Assembly: GCF_007746795.1 (NCBI RefSeq)
Contig: NZ_CP036343.1
Coordinates: 3,523,369 to 3,587,368 of the forward strand
DNA length: 64,000 nt
Source of the DNA: Gimesia algae
GTDB taxonomy: Bacteria; Planctomycetota; Planctomycetia; Planctomycetales; Planctomycetaceae
Reading direction: 5' to 3'
Shown piece after piece: positions 20,801-28,583 of this stretch. A program made the translations under genes and the position numbers. The notes beneath the pieces were generated by a model. It saw only the letters and a program-made list of their open reading frames with translations. It ran no database searches and was not told the DNA's origin. Each line of letters begins with the position of its first letter. The first letter of the stretch is position 1.

Positions 20801-21091
20801 ATAGTTGATCGCTTCGACCAGCAGGCTTTCATGCGATTTACCGGGAACAATAGAAGGACCGCTCTCTCCGCCGGTGAGCATGGCTTTGAGTGAATCGAGG
20901 CGCAGTTCCCCTTTCTGTTTTTTATCGCCGTGGCATTCCAGACAATGTTTGATCAGCAAGGGGCGAATTTCTTTTTCAAAGAAATGCAGCTGCTGTTGAT
21001 TGGCGTTCGGATCCGCCGGCTTTGTTTTTTCTGCTGCCACAACCAGATTGGCAGACATTAAAAGTAACAGACTGACTTGCAGGAATCTCAT
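17861..21091 (-). CDS. PSD1 / DUF1549-DUF1553 protein with nested LamG-like domain
   Basis: 1,076 aa from the ATG at 21089-21091, chosen because GAGGA stands seven bases before it; an in-frame ATG six codons upstream would place the ribosome site inside the gene. It has a signal peptide, a cytochrome-type motif CLECH near residue 50, DUF1549 with CARCHDHKFDPI, and DUF1553 (ITNRVWQYHFGTGLVA, FGHMGEAPSHPELLDWL). Near residue 820 the DUF1553 sequence is interrupted by about 200 residues resembling a concanavalin/LamG sandwich (LTIEAVVQLDSIYEN, then WSFGVTSQ, YYVAAAINIADTSEKGITFY and GLLDNVRLSQAALT). It then resumes with the normal family end LCHVLLNSNEFLYLD. The LamG part may bind a polysaccharide. 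Confidence 0.92.
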   Translation of the reverse strand: MRFLQVSLLLLMSANLVVAAEKTKPADPNANQQQLHFFEKEIRPLLIKHCLECHGDKKQKGELRLDSLKAMLTGGESGPSIVPGKSHESLLVEAINYESYEMPPDEKLSDKEIAALTRWVDTGAYWPDNADYVIKQRKLETFFTEEDRNFWVFQPVKQTDIPEVKEQDWSKNPVDAFVFNRLKKEGLKPAGEASRTTLIRRAYYDLIGLPPTVEQINAFVNDPSPDAWPRLIEELLENPHYGEKWARHWLDVVRYAESDGFNQDAFRPEIWRYRDYVIRAFNSDKPYSQFVKEQLAGDEIAPEDPEALAATGFLRHYLYEYNQRDARTQWNDILDNITDATGDVFMGMSMGCARCHDHKFDPISHQDYYRLQAFFAPMMPRDDVPFVTPQELAAYNQKLDIWEKKTADIRAQIDEVTKKTLAGAAHSQIKMFPADIQEIMDKPEDQRTAHEHQLADLVNRQVSIKERSSLASLKKSDKPHGKKYQELLKQLAAFDDLKPKPLPTGMSVTDSKGATPITTIPDDPNHTPIVPGFLSLLKPGEAEIVPISTAPHSTGRRTALANWMVNPQNRLTTRVITNRVWQYHFGTGLVATANDFGHMGEAPSHPELLDWLTTYFVENGWSIKNLHRLIMNSTTYRLSAFHPAPQQAKLKDPTNRLHWRANIRRLDAEDIRDSALFLSGELDTKLGGPSVSANQPRRSIYTIMKRNVQDPVLGAFDLPGGIKSVAQRDVTTTANQALLMINGDWFLKRANAMARSLKSESFNDEAELITHLHQKAFGKKPESAELKLFSEFLNTQQKRIAAETDSHKQTFIGQITQTTGDAIKLGKGSKLSSLNVGPAKALPAADLTIEAVVQLDSIYENASVNTIAAHWTGNSKQQGWSFGVTSQKSAYKPRNLILQLVGDNKDGKLTYEVVASNLHLELHKPYYVAAAINIADTSEKGITFYVKELFSEKPLQTVSVKHSVVGNYRPDYNFVLGGREKTSGSRWNGLLDNVRLSQAALTQQQLLVNQPDQLSDTTVGFWQFNDQNSLLKNQVAGALKILPPSETSLGASNARQQALTDLCHVLLNSNEFLYLD

Positions 21092-21169
21092 GAACCATTC
21101 CTCTTTCATTTATCGACGCTGAAAATAAAAGGGTATCTATCTTCGAATCGGATCAGATGTTATTACAAA

Positions 21170-22870
21170 TTATTTGTGTGTTTGTTTTAAGGGGGGGAGG
21201 CCGCCGATAAAGACGGGGTCAATCACATCGCCGTCATCCTGCACATCCTGGATGAACAGACCTTCGACGGATTCACCTTCTGCAAAACCGAGGTCCGACA
21301 GATCAATGCCAGTCGCGAGTGCTTTGGCACCCACGACATGCCAGTTCCCGCCATTGCCTTTGGCTGTTTCCAGCTCGGCACGGGAACGGATGCCTGTTTT
21401 CTGATTGAAAATGTGCAACCAGAATTTCTCGAGCGGTTTTGCTTCCGGCGAAGCGAGATCGATATCAAATTTTTGAATCAGGTGGGTTTTGGATTTTTCG
21501 GTGAATGGCAGTGGCGATGCATAAAAGGCATCTCCGGTAGTCGAGTGCACAATGACCTGTAGATCGAACAGAATAATATCCGGTCCGAGATCATTGATCA
21601 CTGGCTCACGAAAGCGGATGGCCATTCCGGGAGTATTGGGGTGAGCGGGATCTTCCTGTTCATTCATGACGGGTGCCGCAGTCAAAGGCGACGTGGATCC
21701 GCCGGGATTGACGACACCGGTCAGCAGACAACGATCCTGTTCGATCAGATGCCGACGTAATGTCTTTGGATTTCCATCATTGCCGGGATCAATTCCATCG
21801 TTGCGGGTCAGGAAGGATTTTCCGTTATAATGGGTGAGTTCGATTCCAATCAGATCTTCGACTTCATATTGATAGGATTTTCCGCCACGCTGCACAGTGA
21901 CGCATTTCAAATCTTCCGCGCGTTGTTCGGGACCCAACGTCGTCGAATAAGTGACCACGCGGTCGGGTAACTGTGACACATACTGTTTGTGATCGAAGGG
22001 GATGTCATCAATGACAACGCCATTATTCGTGGTTAACCGCTGGGCCATGCCGCGAGTCAATCGCTGTGCCTTGACTTGACTGTCGGACTTGAGTTTCACA
22101 GGCCGCACGTCGGTTTCGCCTTCGACGACCTGCACATCGGTGTTACCCGCTTCCGAGACATTCACAGAAAACCGGGTACCATAATCAACCACACTCGAGA
22201 GTGGTGTTTCCACGGTAAAACCTTCGGCACCATCGGGAGCATATACAGAGCAGGCACCGTAGCGAACCGCCAGATGTTCTGCGTCCTGGCATTCAAAGAC
22301 GGCAGGACCGGTCAGAATGACTTCGGCACCATTTGAAAAAATCAGTTGCAGTTGTCCAGCCGAGATCGCATATTCCTGATAGTTCACAATGGGAGAACCG
22401 ACTTTCAGAAAGGGAGACCCCTCGGCAAACCGTACGGCTGCGGTCTGAGTGACTGCGGCTACGGGAGGTGCCTGTATTTCAGAGGGAGGAACGACCTGAC
22501 TGAGCTGTGGTGTCGCTGGAGGTATCTGATTAAAGACTAAAAAACCAGCAACCAGAACCAGGCAGGCAGCAGAAACTAACAGCCACAACGCGGTCGATGT
22601 TTTCACAGGCTGTCCGGGTGGTGCCTGCGTAGGGGCAGAAGTAGCCAGGGGTGCCTGAATCTGAAACTCGAAATCAGAAACAGGCTGCTCGTCGTGCATT
22701 CGTTCCAGATTCAGATGCAGGTCGAGATAGTTAAAGTATTTCTGTCTGGCATCTGCGTCGGTAGAGAGAATGTCTTCGAGTTGCTGATGCTGCTCTGCGG
22801 TGATACTATGGTTACAAAGCGCCCCGAAGAGTTCGTAAAGCAATTCATTATGTTTATTGTCTTGATTCAT
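21170..22870 (-). CDS. FecR-domain membrane protein, probable regulator of the adjacent sigma factor
   Basis: 566 aa. The N-terminal 80 residues are cytoplasmic and helical (ELFGALCNHSITAEQHQQLE, FNYLDLHLNLERMHDE), typical of planctomycete anti-sigma-like proteins. A membrane span follows at about 92-112 (ALWLLVSAACLVLVAGFLVF). The FecR domain is periplasmic (about 145-260), including LQLIFSNGAEVILTGPAVFE, FTVETPLSSVVDYGTRFSVN and VQVVEGETDVRP. A C-terminal 250-residue domain of unknown role follows. The start codon overlaps the sigma gene stop in ATGA (22867-22870), implying translational coupling. By analogy with FecR it may relay an outside signal to the sigma factor, but no signal is known. 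Confidence 0.85.
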   Translation of the reverse strand: MNQDNKHNELLYELFGALCNHSITAEQHQQLEDILSTDADARQKYFNYLDLHLNLERMHDEQPVSDFEFQIQAPLATSAPTQAPPGQPVKTSTALWLLVSAACLVLVAGFLVFNQIPPATPQLSQVVPPSEIQAPPVAAVTQTAAVRFAEGSPFLKVGSPIVNYQEYAISAGQLQLIFSNGAEVILTGPAVFECQDAEHLAVRYGACSVYAPDGAEGFTVETPLSSVVDYGTRFSVNVSEAGNTDVQVVEGETDVRPVKLKSDSQVKAQRLTRGMAQRLTTNNGVVIDDIPFDHKQYVSQLPDRVVTYSTTLGPEQRAEDLKCVTVQRGGKSYQYEVEDLIGIELTHYNGKSFLTRNDGIDPGNDGNPKTLRRHLIEQDRCLLTGVVNPGGSTSPLTAAPVMNEQEDPAHPNTPGMAIRFREPVINDLGPDIILFDLQVIVHSTTGDAFYASPLPFTEKSKTHLIQKFDIDLASPEAKPLEKFWLHIFNQKTGIRSRAELETAKGNGGNWHVVGAKALATGIDLSDLGFAEGESVEGLFIQDVQDDGDVIDPVFIGGLPPLKQTHK

Positions 22871-23424
22871 TTTCCCTCTCCTGTATAAGAGACATTACGT
22901 TCTATACAGTGAGTTAATTGACGTCGAATCTGATTGAGTCTGTTATACAAGGTCTGTATCGCAGCCCCGGTGGCCTCTGCTAAATCTTTAACGGGAACCT
23001 GATCACGATAGACCTGATTCACCAGTTGACGGTCTTTTTCTTTCAGCTTCTGCATACACTCTTCTAACGCGGTAGCACGCAGGTCCAGTTTGAACTGTGG
23101 AATCTCAGCACGCTCATCCGCCAGTTGTTGAATCACATCATCTCTAAACTGCAACCGCTTTCTCTGAGCCACACGCATGAAGTTTTTGACTTCATAAAAA
23201 GCAACGCCGCAGGCCCAGGAAAAAAAACTGCAGGTTTCATCATAGTCTGCAAACTTTTTCCAGAGAATCAGGCTGGTTCTCTGAAAAACATCTTCAGCAT
23301 CATCCCGATTGGGCAGTAACGAAAAGATATACGAATAGATCTGATTTCGATGCTGCGTAAAAACATGAAGAAATTTCACATGTAATTCGTCGGGCAGGGC
23401 TGTCGGTTCCTGTTCAATGCTCAT
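22867..23424 (-). CDS. ECF-type RNA polymerase sigma factor
   Basis: 185 aa from the ATG at 23422-23424; a TTG six codons earlier is a less likely start. Sigma region 2 is seen in IYSYIFSLLPNRDDAEDVFQ followed by TSLILWKKF and FFSWACGVAFYEVKNFMR. Region 4, a helix-turn-helix, is LKEKDRQLVNQVYRDQVPVK and AEATGAAIQTLYNRLNQIRR. This is the pattern of the short planctomycete/verrucomicrobial ECF group. It is the first gene of an operon with a FecR-like protein, a PSD1 protein and a DUF1501 protein, and probably drives that operon, though its target promoters cannot be read from the sequence. Confidence 0.92.
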   Translation of the reverse strand: MSIEQEPTALPDELHVKFLHVFTQHRNQIYSYIFSLLPNRDDAEDVFQRTSLILWKKFADYDETCSFFSWACGVAFYEVKNFMRVAQRKRLQFRDDVIQQLADERAEIPQFKLDLRATALEECMQKLKEKDRQLVNQVYRDQVPVKDLAEATGAAIQTLYNRLNQIRRQLTHCIERNVSYTGEGK

Positions 23425-23908
23425 GCAGATGATTTCATTCAACCGGTGGTAAGTATGATAAATCTTCCTGACTTCAATTACAAAAACAAAGTCTCCTTCT
23501 AAGACAATCGTACACAGAATATGTGAATTACCCCTTCAATTTGATGAATTCGATAGAGATTTCAGGATCCATCCTTTCCTGACCAGAATTCACAATCAAA
23601 TCCCCTCAAACTGACCGAAACCATATCCATAAGTATACATCAATCTAGGTTTTGCTTCCAATTCCAGTTTTCCGAGAAAACAGGGGGAAATGGCAGTAGT
23701 TGCGAATAACTGCATTTTCAGGGCAACTACCGCCTTGACCGTCTGCATTCAGGCTGGCGAAGCCATTACCGCACACCCGAACACCTGGTTTATATGGGAG
23801 ATACAAGAGACACCAAACTGGGAACACATACAATCAGCATCACTATAAACTGAATCACCACCTGAAAGCGATTCACCTCAAAGGCTGCTCCTCCTGAAAA
23901 CAGCGCAT
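23425..23908. other. Intergenic region upstream of the sigma-factor operon
   Basis: About 480 bp. It should contain the promoter of the sigma/FecR/PSD1/DUF1501 operon close to 23.45 kb. A 62-codon minus-strand frame at 23645-23833 has no family resemblance and no good ribosome site. I see no RNA gene or repeat here. Confidence 0.4.
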
Positions 23909-23949
23909 TAAAAAAGCTCTCTTCGCTAAAAAACAAAGAGAGCTTTTTT
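23909..23949 (-). terminator. Intrinsic terminator of the redoxin gene
   Basis: A perfect 13-bp inverted repeat, AAAAAGCTCTCTT (23911-23923) against AAGAGAGCTTTTT (23936-23948), encloses a 12-base loop. Read on the minus strand, a GC-containing stem ends in a T-run, 18 bp past the stop of the redoxin gene. It is symmetric enough to work in both directions. Confidence 0.9.
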
Positions 23950-23966
23950 GTAGAAAGACTGATGCC

Positions 23967-24560
23967 TTAGACGGCAGGCTGACCGGTGAAGTATTCGGGT
24001 TCTTTACCTTCCTGCCATTTGATGTTGCAGCCGATGCTCGGCTTCTGATCTTCGGTCACTGGTGATCCCGCCAGGACGGCATCACAGGCGGTTTTCAGAT
24101 CCGCGCCGGTAATCGGTTTGTCGCCGCCTGGTCGACTGTCATCGAATTGCCCGCGATACACGAGTTTCTGCTCCTGATCAAACAGGAAGAAATCGGGGGT
24201 GCAGGCCGCCTTGTAGGCTTTGGCGACTTCCTGAGTCCCATCGTAAAGATAGGGGAAGTGATAGCCGGCGGATTTGGCTTCCTCTACCATTTTCTCCGGA
24301 CTGTCATCGGGGTGCGTGGCCACATCGTTGGAACTGATACCAACAACGCCCAGACCTTTTTCCATGTACTCATCTGCAAAGGCAGCCAGTGCCTCGCGCA
24401 GGTGAATCACAAACGGGCAATGATTGCACATGAAAATGACCAGCAGCCCCTTGGAGTCACTGAAGTCGCTGAGGGAAACAGTTGATCCGTCGACATTCTT
24501 CAATGAAAAGTCGGGAGCCTGTGTTCCCAATGGAAGCATTGTGGATGCGGTTTTAACCAT
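23967..24560 (-). CDS. Thioredoxin-fold redoxin (AhpC/TSA-like)
   Basis: 197 aa. Start at the ATG 24558-24560, preceded by AAAGGAGA at seven bases; a TTG upstream is rejected. The domain runs through the whole protein: LGTQAPDFSLKNVDGSTVSL, then LLVIFMCNHCPFVIHLREAL with the CxxC redox pair (CNHC), and ACTPDFFLFDQEQKLVYRGQ with the cis-proline. This CNHCPFV group is a cytoplasmic thioredoxin-like/alkyl-hydroperoxide-reductase-related family; no signal peptide is present. It probably reduces or senses peroxides or disulfides, but the substrate is unknown. coaD lies 39 bp upstream on the same strand. Confidence 0.88.
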   Translation of the reverse strand: MVKTASTMLPLGTQAPDFSLKNVDGSTVSLSDFSDSKGLLVIFMCNHCPFVIHLREALAAFADEYMEKGLGVVGISSNDVATHPDDSPEKMVEEAKSAGYHFPYLYDGTQEVAKAYKAACTPDFFLFDQEQKLVYRGQFDDSRPGGDKPITGADLKTACDAVLAGSPVTEDQKPSIGCNIKWQEGKEPEYFTGQPAV

Positions 24561-24599
24561 GATGTAATCTCCTTTTTCGAACAACCAGTCCAGCAGACG

Positions 24600-25130
24600 T
24601 TAAGACTGGTTTGAAGTTTTTAAAGCGAATTTTTCAACCAGTGGACCGACCACCTGTCGGGGCACGAAGTCTTTGAGTTTTTCTTCTGCCACATCTCCAC
24701 CCAGTTGTGCGATCTGCTTGATCAGTGAGCTGGAGATATGCGTGTATTTTTCACTGGCCATCAGGAAGACCGTTTCGATTTCTGATGCGAGAGTGCGGTT
24801 CGCCAGTGACATTGTGAACTCCGCTTCCACGTCGGTTAATGTCCGCAGTCCACGAAGCATGACGCCGCCGCCGCACTCCTGTACGAAATTGACCGCCAGT
24901 CCCTGAAAACATTTAACCTCAACATTAGCATAAGCGGACAGTAGCCCCTCCAGCATCTGCTGTCGTTCTTCTGGTGAGAAGAGGGGACGTTTATCGGGAT
25001 TGATCCCGATACCGACAGTGATTTTTGAATAAATTGCCGCACCGCGTTCCACAATATCCAGATGCCCCAGCGTGGGAGGATCGAAACTGCCTACATAAAC
25101 AGCATGTTGTGGATTGAGCGTCTGCGACAC
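24600..25130 (-). CDS. coaD: Phosphopantetheine adenylyltransferase CoaD
   Basis: Transfers AMP from ATP to 4'-phosphopantetheine, the penultimate step of coenzyme A synthesis. The nucleotidyltransferase motif is YVGSFDPPTLGHLDIVERG (with T-x-G-H), followed by NPDKRPLFSPEERQQML, VMLRGLRTLTDVEAEFTMSL and the C-terminal ISSSLIKQIAQLGGDV, all diagnostic. I choose the GTG at 25128-25130, giving 176 aa and placing the first beta strand ten residues in, as in the family. The frame is open to an ATG at 25349, but those 73 extra residues look like translated leader sequence. A weak GGCAG precedes the GTG. Confidence 0.93.
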   Translation of the reverse strand: MSQTLNPQHAVYVGSFDPPTLGHLDIVERGAAIYSKITVGIGINPDKRPLFSPEERQQMLEGLLSAYANVEVKCFQGLAVNFVQECGGGVMLRGLRTLTDVEAEFTMSLANRTLASEIETVFLMASEKYTHISSSLIKQIAQLGGDVAEEKLKDFVPRQVVGPLVEKFALKTSNQS

Positions 25131-25412
25131 GAAACTGCCTTTCGGGATAAATGACTGTGAACCACTTAATATGATTGTAGCTGGAAGCGGGAATGATCCA
25201 AACGGACACAATCCAATTTCTGAGACGAATCGTAAGATTTGAAGATCGAGAGTTCCCGGAATTGCAAATCGCTTAGCCAGCCATTGTAATACAGGGAGTG
25301 AAAAACGAGTCAGAGAACTCAGGTAATTCAAGTAATCCTGATGCAACACGTAACTGAATCTAATACGTAATTGACTTAATTGACCAGAATCCTGCTACTG
25401 GAGCTTCCTGCA

Positions 25413-26741
25413 ATGAAATATTTTCATCTCCGCGCCGCTATTGTGCTGACCACAATCATGTTATCGCTGCTATCAATGACCTGTACGCTGCTGGCCGCCC
25501 CGCAAAATCTGGTTGATGCTTCGAAATTACTCAAAGCACCGGTCAGCAAAGAAAATCAGCAACAGGTTCTGGACTACTTCAAAAAGCGGTATCAGAAAGA
25601 AAAAGATTTATCACAGGGTCTGCATAAGACATTGATTGACAAAACCGACGATGGTGGCGGCTATGCCGGCTGGTTTCTCAAAGCAGCACCTGGAGACGAA
25701 GTGATTGTCTTTGCAGAGAAGGGACGACAGTGGCCGATGATTGAACTGGGTGATTCCGGCTATTTCGCCTGGGTGGAGAAATTCCCTAACTTTTCTTCTG
25801 CCCACTATCATTTCAGTGTGAATGGAAAACGGTTGCAGACAGGCCGCTATAACCGGTTTGGTTTTGAAAGCTACGAATGGGCTCCGGAAAGCCTCAAACA
25901 GGCTGGAGTTCCCCAGGGAAAACTCATCCAGATGCCCGCCTTTAAGAGTACGAAACAGTACCCGGGCACCGTTCGCGACTGGTGGGTCTATGTGCCGGCC
26001 CAGTATTCCAAAACAGGTCCTCCGGCAAAACTGATTGTGTTTACAGATGGTAGCAATTATTGCCATGGCGACGGCAACGCCACGATCGTTCTGGATAACC
26101 TGATTCATGCGAAAAAGATTCCGGTTTCGATTGCCGTCTTCATCAATCCCGGCGTGATCCCCGCTAGCGGAAAAGGGAAATCGGAAAGCCGAAACCGCAG
26201 CAATGAGTACGATACCTGTACCGCCCAGTATGCGACTTTCCTGGATCAGGAAATGTTGCCCATAGTGCGTCAGCAGTACCGTATTTCTGAAAAGCCGGAA
26301 GATCATCTGATCTGTGGCGCTTCTTCGGGCGGCAGTTGTGCTTTCACTGCGGCCTGGCATCGGACCGACCTGTTCCAGAAAGTCATTTCCTTTGTGGGCA
26401 GCTTCTGCGATTTCCGGGGAATCAATGATTATCCATCCCGCAAGAAGAACACAATTCCCCTCGACCAGTTTGGTCCCTGGAAAACAGCACACGACTATCC
26501 TGGTCTGATCCGCAAAGAGTATCCTCCCAAACCACTTAAAGTCTTTTTACAGGACGGCGATAATGATTTAGACAATAAGCTGGGTAACTGGTTTCTGAAT
26601 AACGAGCGGATGGCAGCCGCCCTGGCTTATAGTGGTTACGACCACTGGTTTGTCACCGGCCATGGGATTCATAGCAGCCGCCACGGGAAAGCGGTTTTGC
26701 CGGAAGCACTGGTCTGGATCTGGAATTCAGACCAGAAGTAA
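25413..26741 (+). CDS. Secreted esterase (enterochelin-esterase-like alpha/beta-hydrolase)
   Basis: 442 aa from the ATG at 25413, after GGAG nine bases upstream. Signal peptide: MKYFHLRAAIVLTTIMLSLL and on to LLAA. After an N-terminal beta domain (about 60-200) the esterase core reads KLIVFTDGSNYCHGDGNATI, then SNEYDTCTAQYATFLDQEML, the nucleophile elbow GASSGGSCAFTAAW with catalytic Ser, KVFLQDGDNDLD carrying an acidic residue, and a C-terminal GHGIHSSRHG with the probable histidine. This matches the putative esterase/Fes family of planctomycetes. It is exported, so a carbohydrate-ester or peptide-ester substrate outside the cell is plausible. Standalone gene followed by a long imperfect inverted repeat. 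Confidence 0.82.
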   Translation: MKYFHLRAAIVLTTIMLSLLSMTCTLLAAPQNLVDASKLLKAPVSKENQQQVLDYFKKRYQKEKDLSQGLHKTLIDKTDDGGGYAGWFLKAAPGDEVIVFAEKGRQWPMIELGDSGYFAWVEKFPNFSSAHYHFSVNGKRLQTGRYNRFGFESYEWAPESLKQAGVPQGKLIQMPAFKSTKQYPGTVRDWWVYVPAQYSKTGPPAKLIVFTDGSNYCHGDGNATIVLDNLIHAKKIPVSIAVFINPGVIPASGKGKSESRNRSNEYDTCTAQYATFLDQEMLPIVRQQYRISEKPEDHLICGASSGGSCAFTAAWHRTDLFQKVISFVGSFCDFRGINDYPSRKKNTIPLDQFGPWKTAHDYPGLIRKEYPPKPLKVFLQDGDNDLDNKLGNWFLNNERMAAALAYSGYDHWFVTGHGIHSSRHGKAVLPEALVWIWNSDQK

Positions 26742-27238
26742 ACAGGGGCCGCCCGCCTTCCCAGAATGTTATTTCTGCCGAATCGAAATATTCGTTGAGA
26801 ATTTTGTTTGACGAACGGGAAGCGGGCGGATAAATTTACATCATTAAGAATTCAGATGGGACTAAATTGAAATTGCACTCTCAAGCGAGAGGAACCTTGA
26901 GTCGACGATTTGCTTTTTTTCAAGTTCCAGCGTAGAGTTCACCGACTGAGATTTGCCATACCAGAAAATGGAGTTGTGTTCTGCCGGATGCGGAACGGTG
27001 TTTGTCACTTGTCGTTCTTGAATTTCAAGAGTCTGCTGCTTTAGAGCCACCCGCCTTGAATGCCACGACTGTCCAGCATCAACTTGCTGGCTGCAACACA
27101 AAAAGTTGTCTGATGGTAATTTGCCAAGGGCGTATCCAGGGAAACGACCGTAGTTCTGTCGAATTAAAACTACGATCCGATTGATCCTGGTGTCGCTATC
27201 ACAAACCTGAATACAGGTTCTATTCAAGGAGGATTTTT
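26742..27238. other. Intergenic region with a spaced inverted repeat
   Basis: About 500 bp. GC-rich arms CCGCCCGCCTTCCC (26749-26762) and GGGAAGCGGGCGG (26817-26829) are inverted copies with a single-base gap, 54 bases apart, just past the esterase stop. They could fold the esterase mRNA end, but no T-run follows. A 121-codon minus-strand frame (26862-27227) is considered spurious. The right end holds the promoter and a strong ribosome site (AAGGAGGA, 27226-27233) for the small gene at 27239. Confidence 0.45.
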
Positions 27239-27472
27239 ATGACTGTAGAGACCTATTCGCAGAAAGCAAAACAGCTTTCCCGGAAAATTGAGCAGACAAT
27301 CACATTTCGGACCGGCAGCCAGGTGCAGTCGCTGAAAGTTGATATCCTGGGAGAGATCGTGGTCCTTTCCGGACGCACTGATTCATTTTACCACAAACAA
27401 CTGGCCACTCATGCTGCATTGAGTGAAATCGATCAATATGCCCTGACCAACAATATCCGTGTGGAATCCTGA
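27239..27472 (+). CDS. Small BON-like domain protein
   Basis: 77 aa with a near-consensus ribosome site (AAGGAGGA) and an ATG at 27239. The sequence has the BON-type pattern of a helix followed by beta strands: VQSLKVDILGEIVVLSGRTD, then HKQLATHAALSEIDQYALTN and a final NNIRVE. BON domains are about 60 residues and bind membranes or other proteins, mostly in secreted osmotic-stress proteins; this one has no signal peptide and is a single domain. No operon partner is evident. The assignment is by pattern only, but the gene itself is well supported by its translation signal. Confidence 0.7.
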   Translation: MTVETYSQKAKQLSRKIEQTITFRTGSQVQSLKVDILGEIVVLSGRTDSFYHKQLATHAALSEIDQYALTNNIRVES

Positions 27473-27586
27473 CGGAATTCCCCTGTTCTACATGATGTAG
27501 AAATCTCCAAAGAGCAAACCACTGCCTGCGATTAAATCAGGATGATTTGATCGCTGTGGCAAACTCTCTCCCCCCGCTCCTGTTGC

Positions 27587-28318
27587 TTATGAACCGCTTT
27601 CACCGCTGTTTGATTCGGGATCTGCAGTCTCCGTTTGCTTGCGACTGCCAAACGAGAATTTCTTCTCTTCTCCCCGCATGATCCTCCCCATGTTGCTCCA
27701 GTGTCGGACAATAATCAATAGTGGGACCGCGATACTGAAAGCCGCCAGACTCCATTTTTGCTGCATGAAAGCGGTGGACCCCAGTTGCATAAACTGCGCG
27801 ACACCAAATGCAATCGCAGCGACAATCGAACTCAAGGCGACAATCCTTGTCAGCAGAAATGTTGAAGCGAAGCCGATGACGGCAACCAGCGTCGACCACG
27901 GGCCCAGTACCAGAATCACACCCAGGCTGGTCGCCACACCTTTGCCGCCTCGAAAGCCCAGCCAGAGGGGAAACATATGCCCCAGAATGGTCGCGACACC
28001 ACTTAAGACGCGGGCATGATCGAAAGCTGGGGATTCGGGATTCACGAACAGAGGTGGAATCAGTAAGACGGGCAGCAGGCCCTTTAAAGCATCCAGCACG
28101 AGCACGAGGATGCCCCATTTCGCACCCAGGGTACGAGCCACATTGGTGGCGCCAATGTTTCCGCTGCCCACTTTTCGGATGTCTGTACCAGTAAACAGCT
28201 TTGCGACCAGCAGACCAAAGGGGACAGAACCAGCCAGATAAGAGCAGGCCGCCACAAAAAACCAAAAATAATCTGCAAACATCGAGTGGACAGTTTCGTA
28301 TAATAGAAGTAGAGACAT
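27587..28318 (-). CDS. plsY: Glycerol-3-phosphate acyltransferase PlsY
   Basis: 243 aa integral membrane enzyme that acylates glycerol-3-phosphate from acyl-phosphate, the first step of phospholipid synthesis with PlsX. Family motifs: YLAGSVPFGLLVAKLFTG, the phosphate-binding KVGSGNIGATNVARTLG, LDALKGLLPVL, and GHMFPLWLGFRGGKGVATSL. Five or so hydrophobic spans are visible. The ATG at 28316-28318 is used here; an internal ATG at 28280-28282 fits the usual N-terminus equally well and neither has a clear ribosome site. The C-terminal tail (KKFSFGSRKQTETADPESNS) is longer than common. Divergent from the AmmeMemoRadiSam gene. Confidence 0.93.
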   Translation of the reverse strand: MSLLLLYETVHSMFADYFWFFVAACSYLAGSVPFGLLVAKLFTGTDIRKVGSGNIGATNVARTLGAKWGILVLVLDALKGLLPVLLIPPLFVNPESPAFDHARVLSGVATILGHMFPLWLGFRGGKGVATSLGVILVLGPWSTLVAVIGFASTFLLTRIVALSSIVAAIAFGVAQFMQLGSTAFMQQKWSLAAFSIAVPLLIIVRHWSNMGRIMRGEEKKFSFGSRKQTETADPESNSGESGS

Positions 28319-28583
28319 GGCAGTTGATCAACGAGCTGTGATAATACCTGACTTGAGCCAGAAAATACAACAACAGGCACCTTTACCTGTTGAGACGACT
28401 TTTACGGACGAATCCTGCCGACTTGCGAGGAGAGGTGGTTCTCATCGCCTCAAAAGTCTAAAAGTTGGAACTTACTATTGGCCCTGTCCTTGTGAATAAA
28501 TTATTCTGAAGGTCAGGGCTCCCTTCCTTGTTATCCCCTGACACGGTGATATCGACTTATCCGATTATACTTTTGTTAGAGCC

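Noticed and set aside
23645..23833. 62-codon minus-strand open frame
   Set aside because: No ribosome site and no similarity to anything I recognise.
25131..25349. 73-residue N-terminal extension of CoaD
   Set aside because: CoaD is normally about 160 aa and the extension does not resemble any domain; the GTG at 25130 gives the family length.
26862..27227. 121-codon minus-strand open frame
   Set aside because: No ribosome site, no family resemblance and unnatural amino-acid order; lies in an otherwise non-coding spacer.
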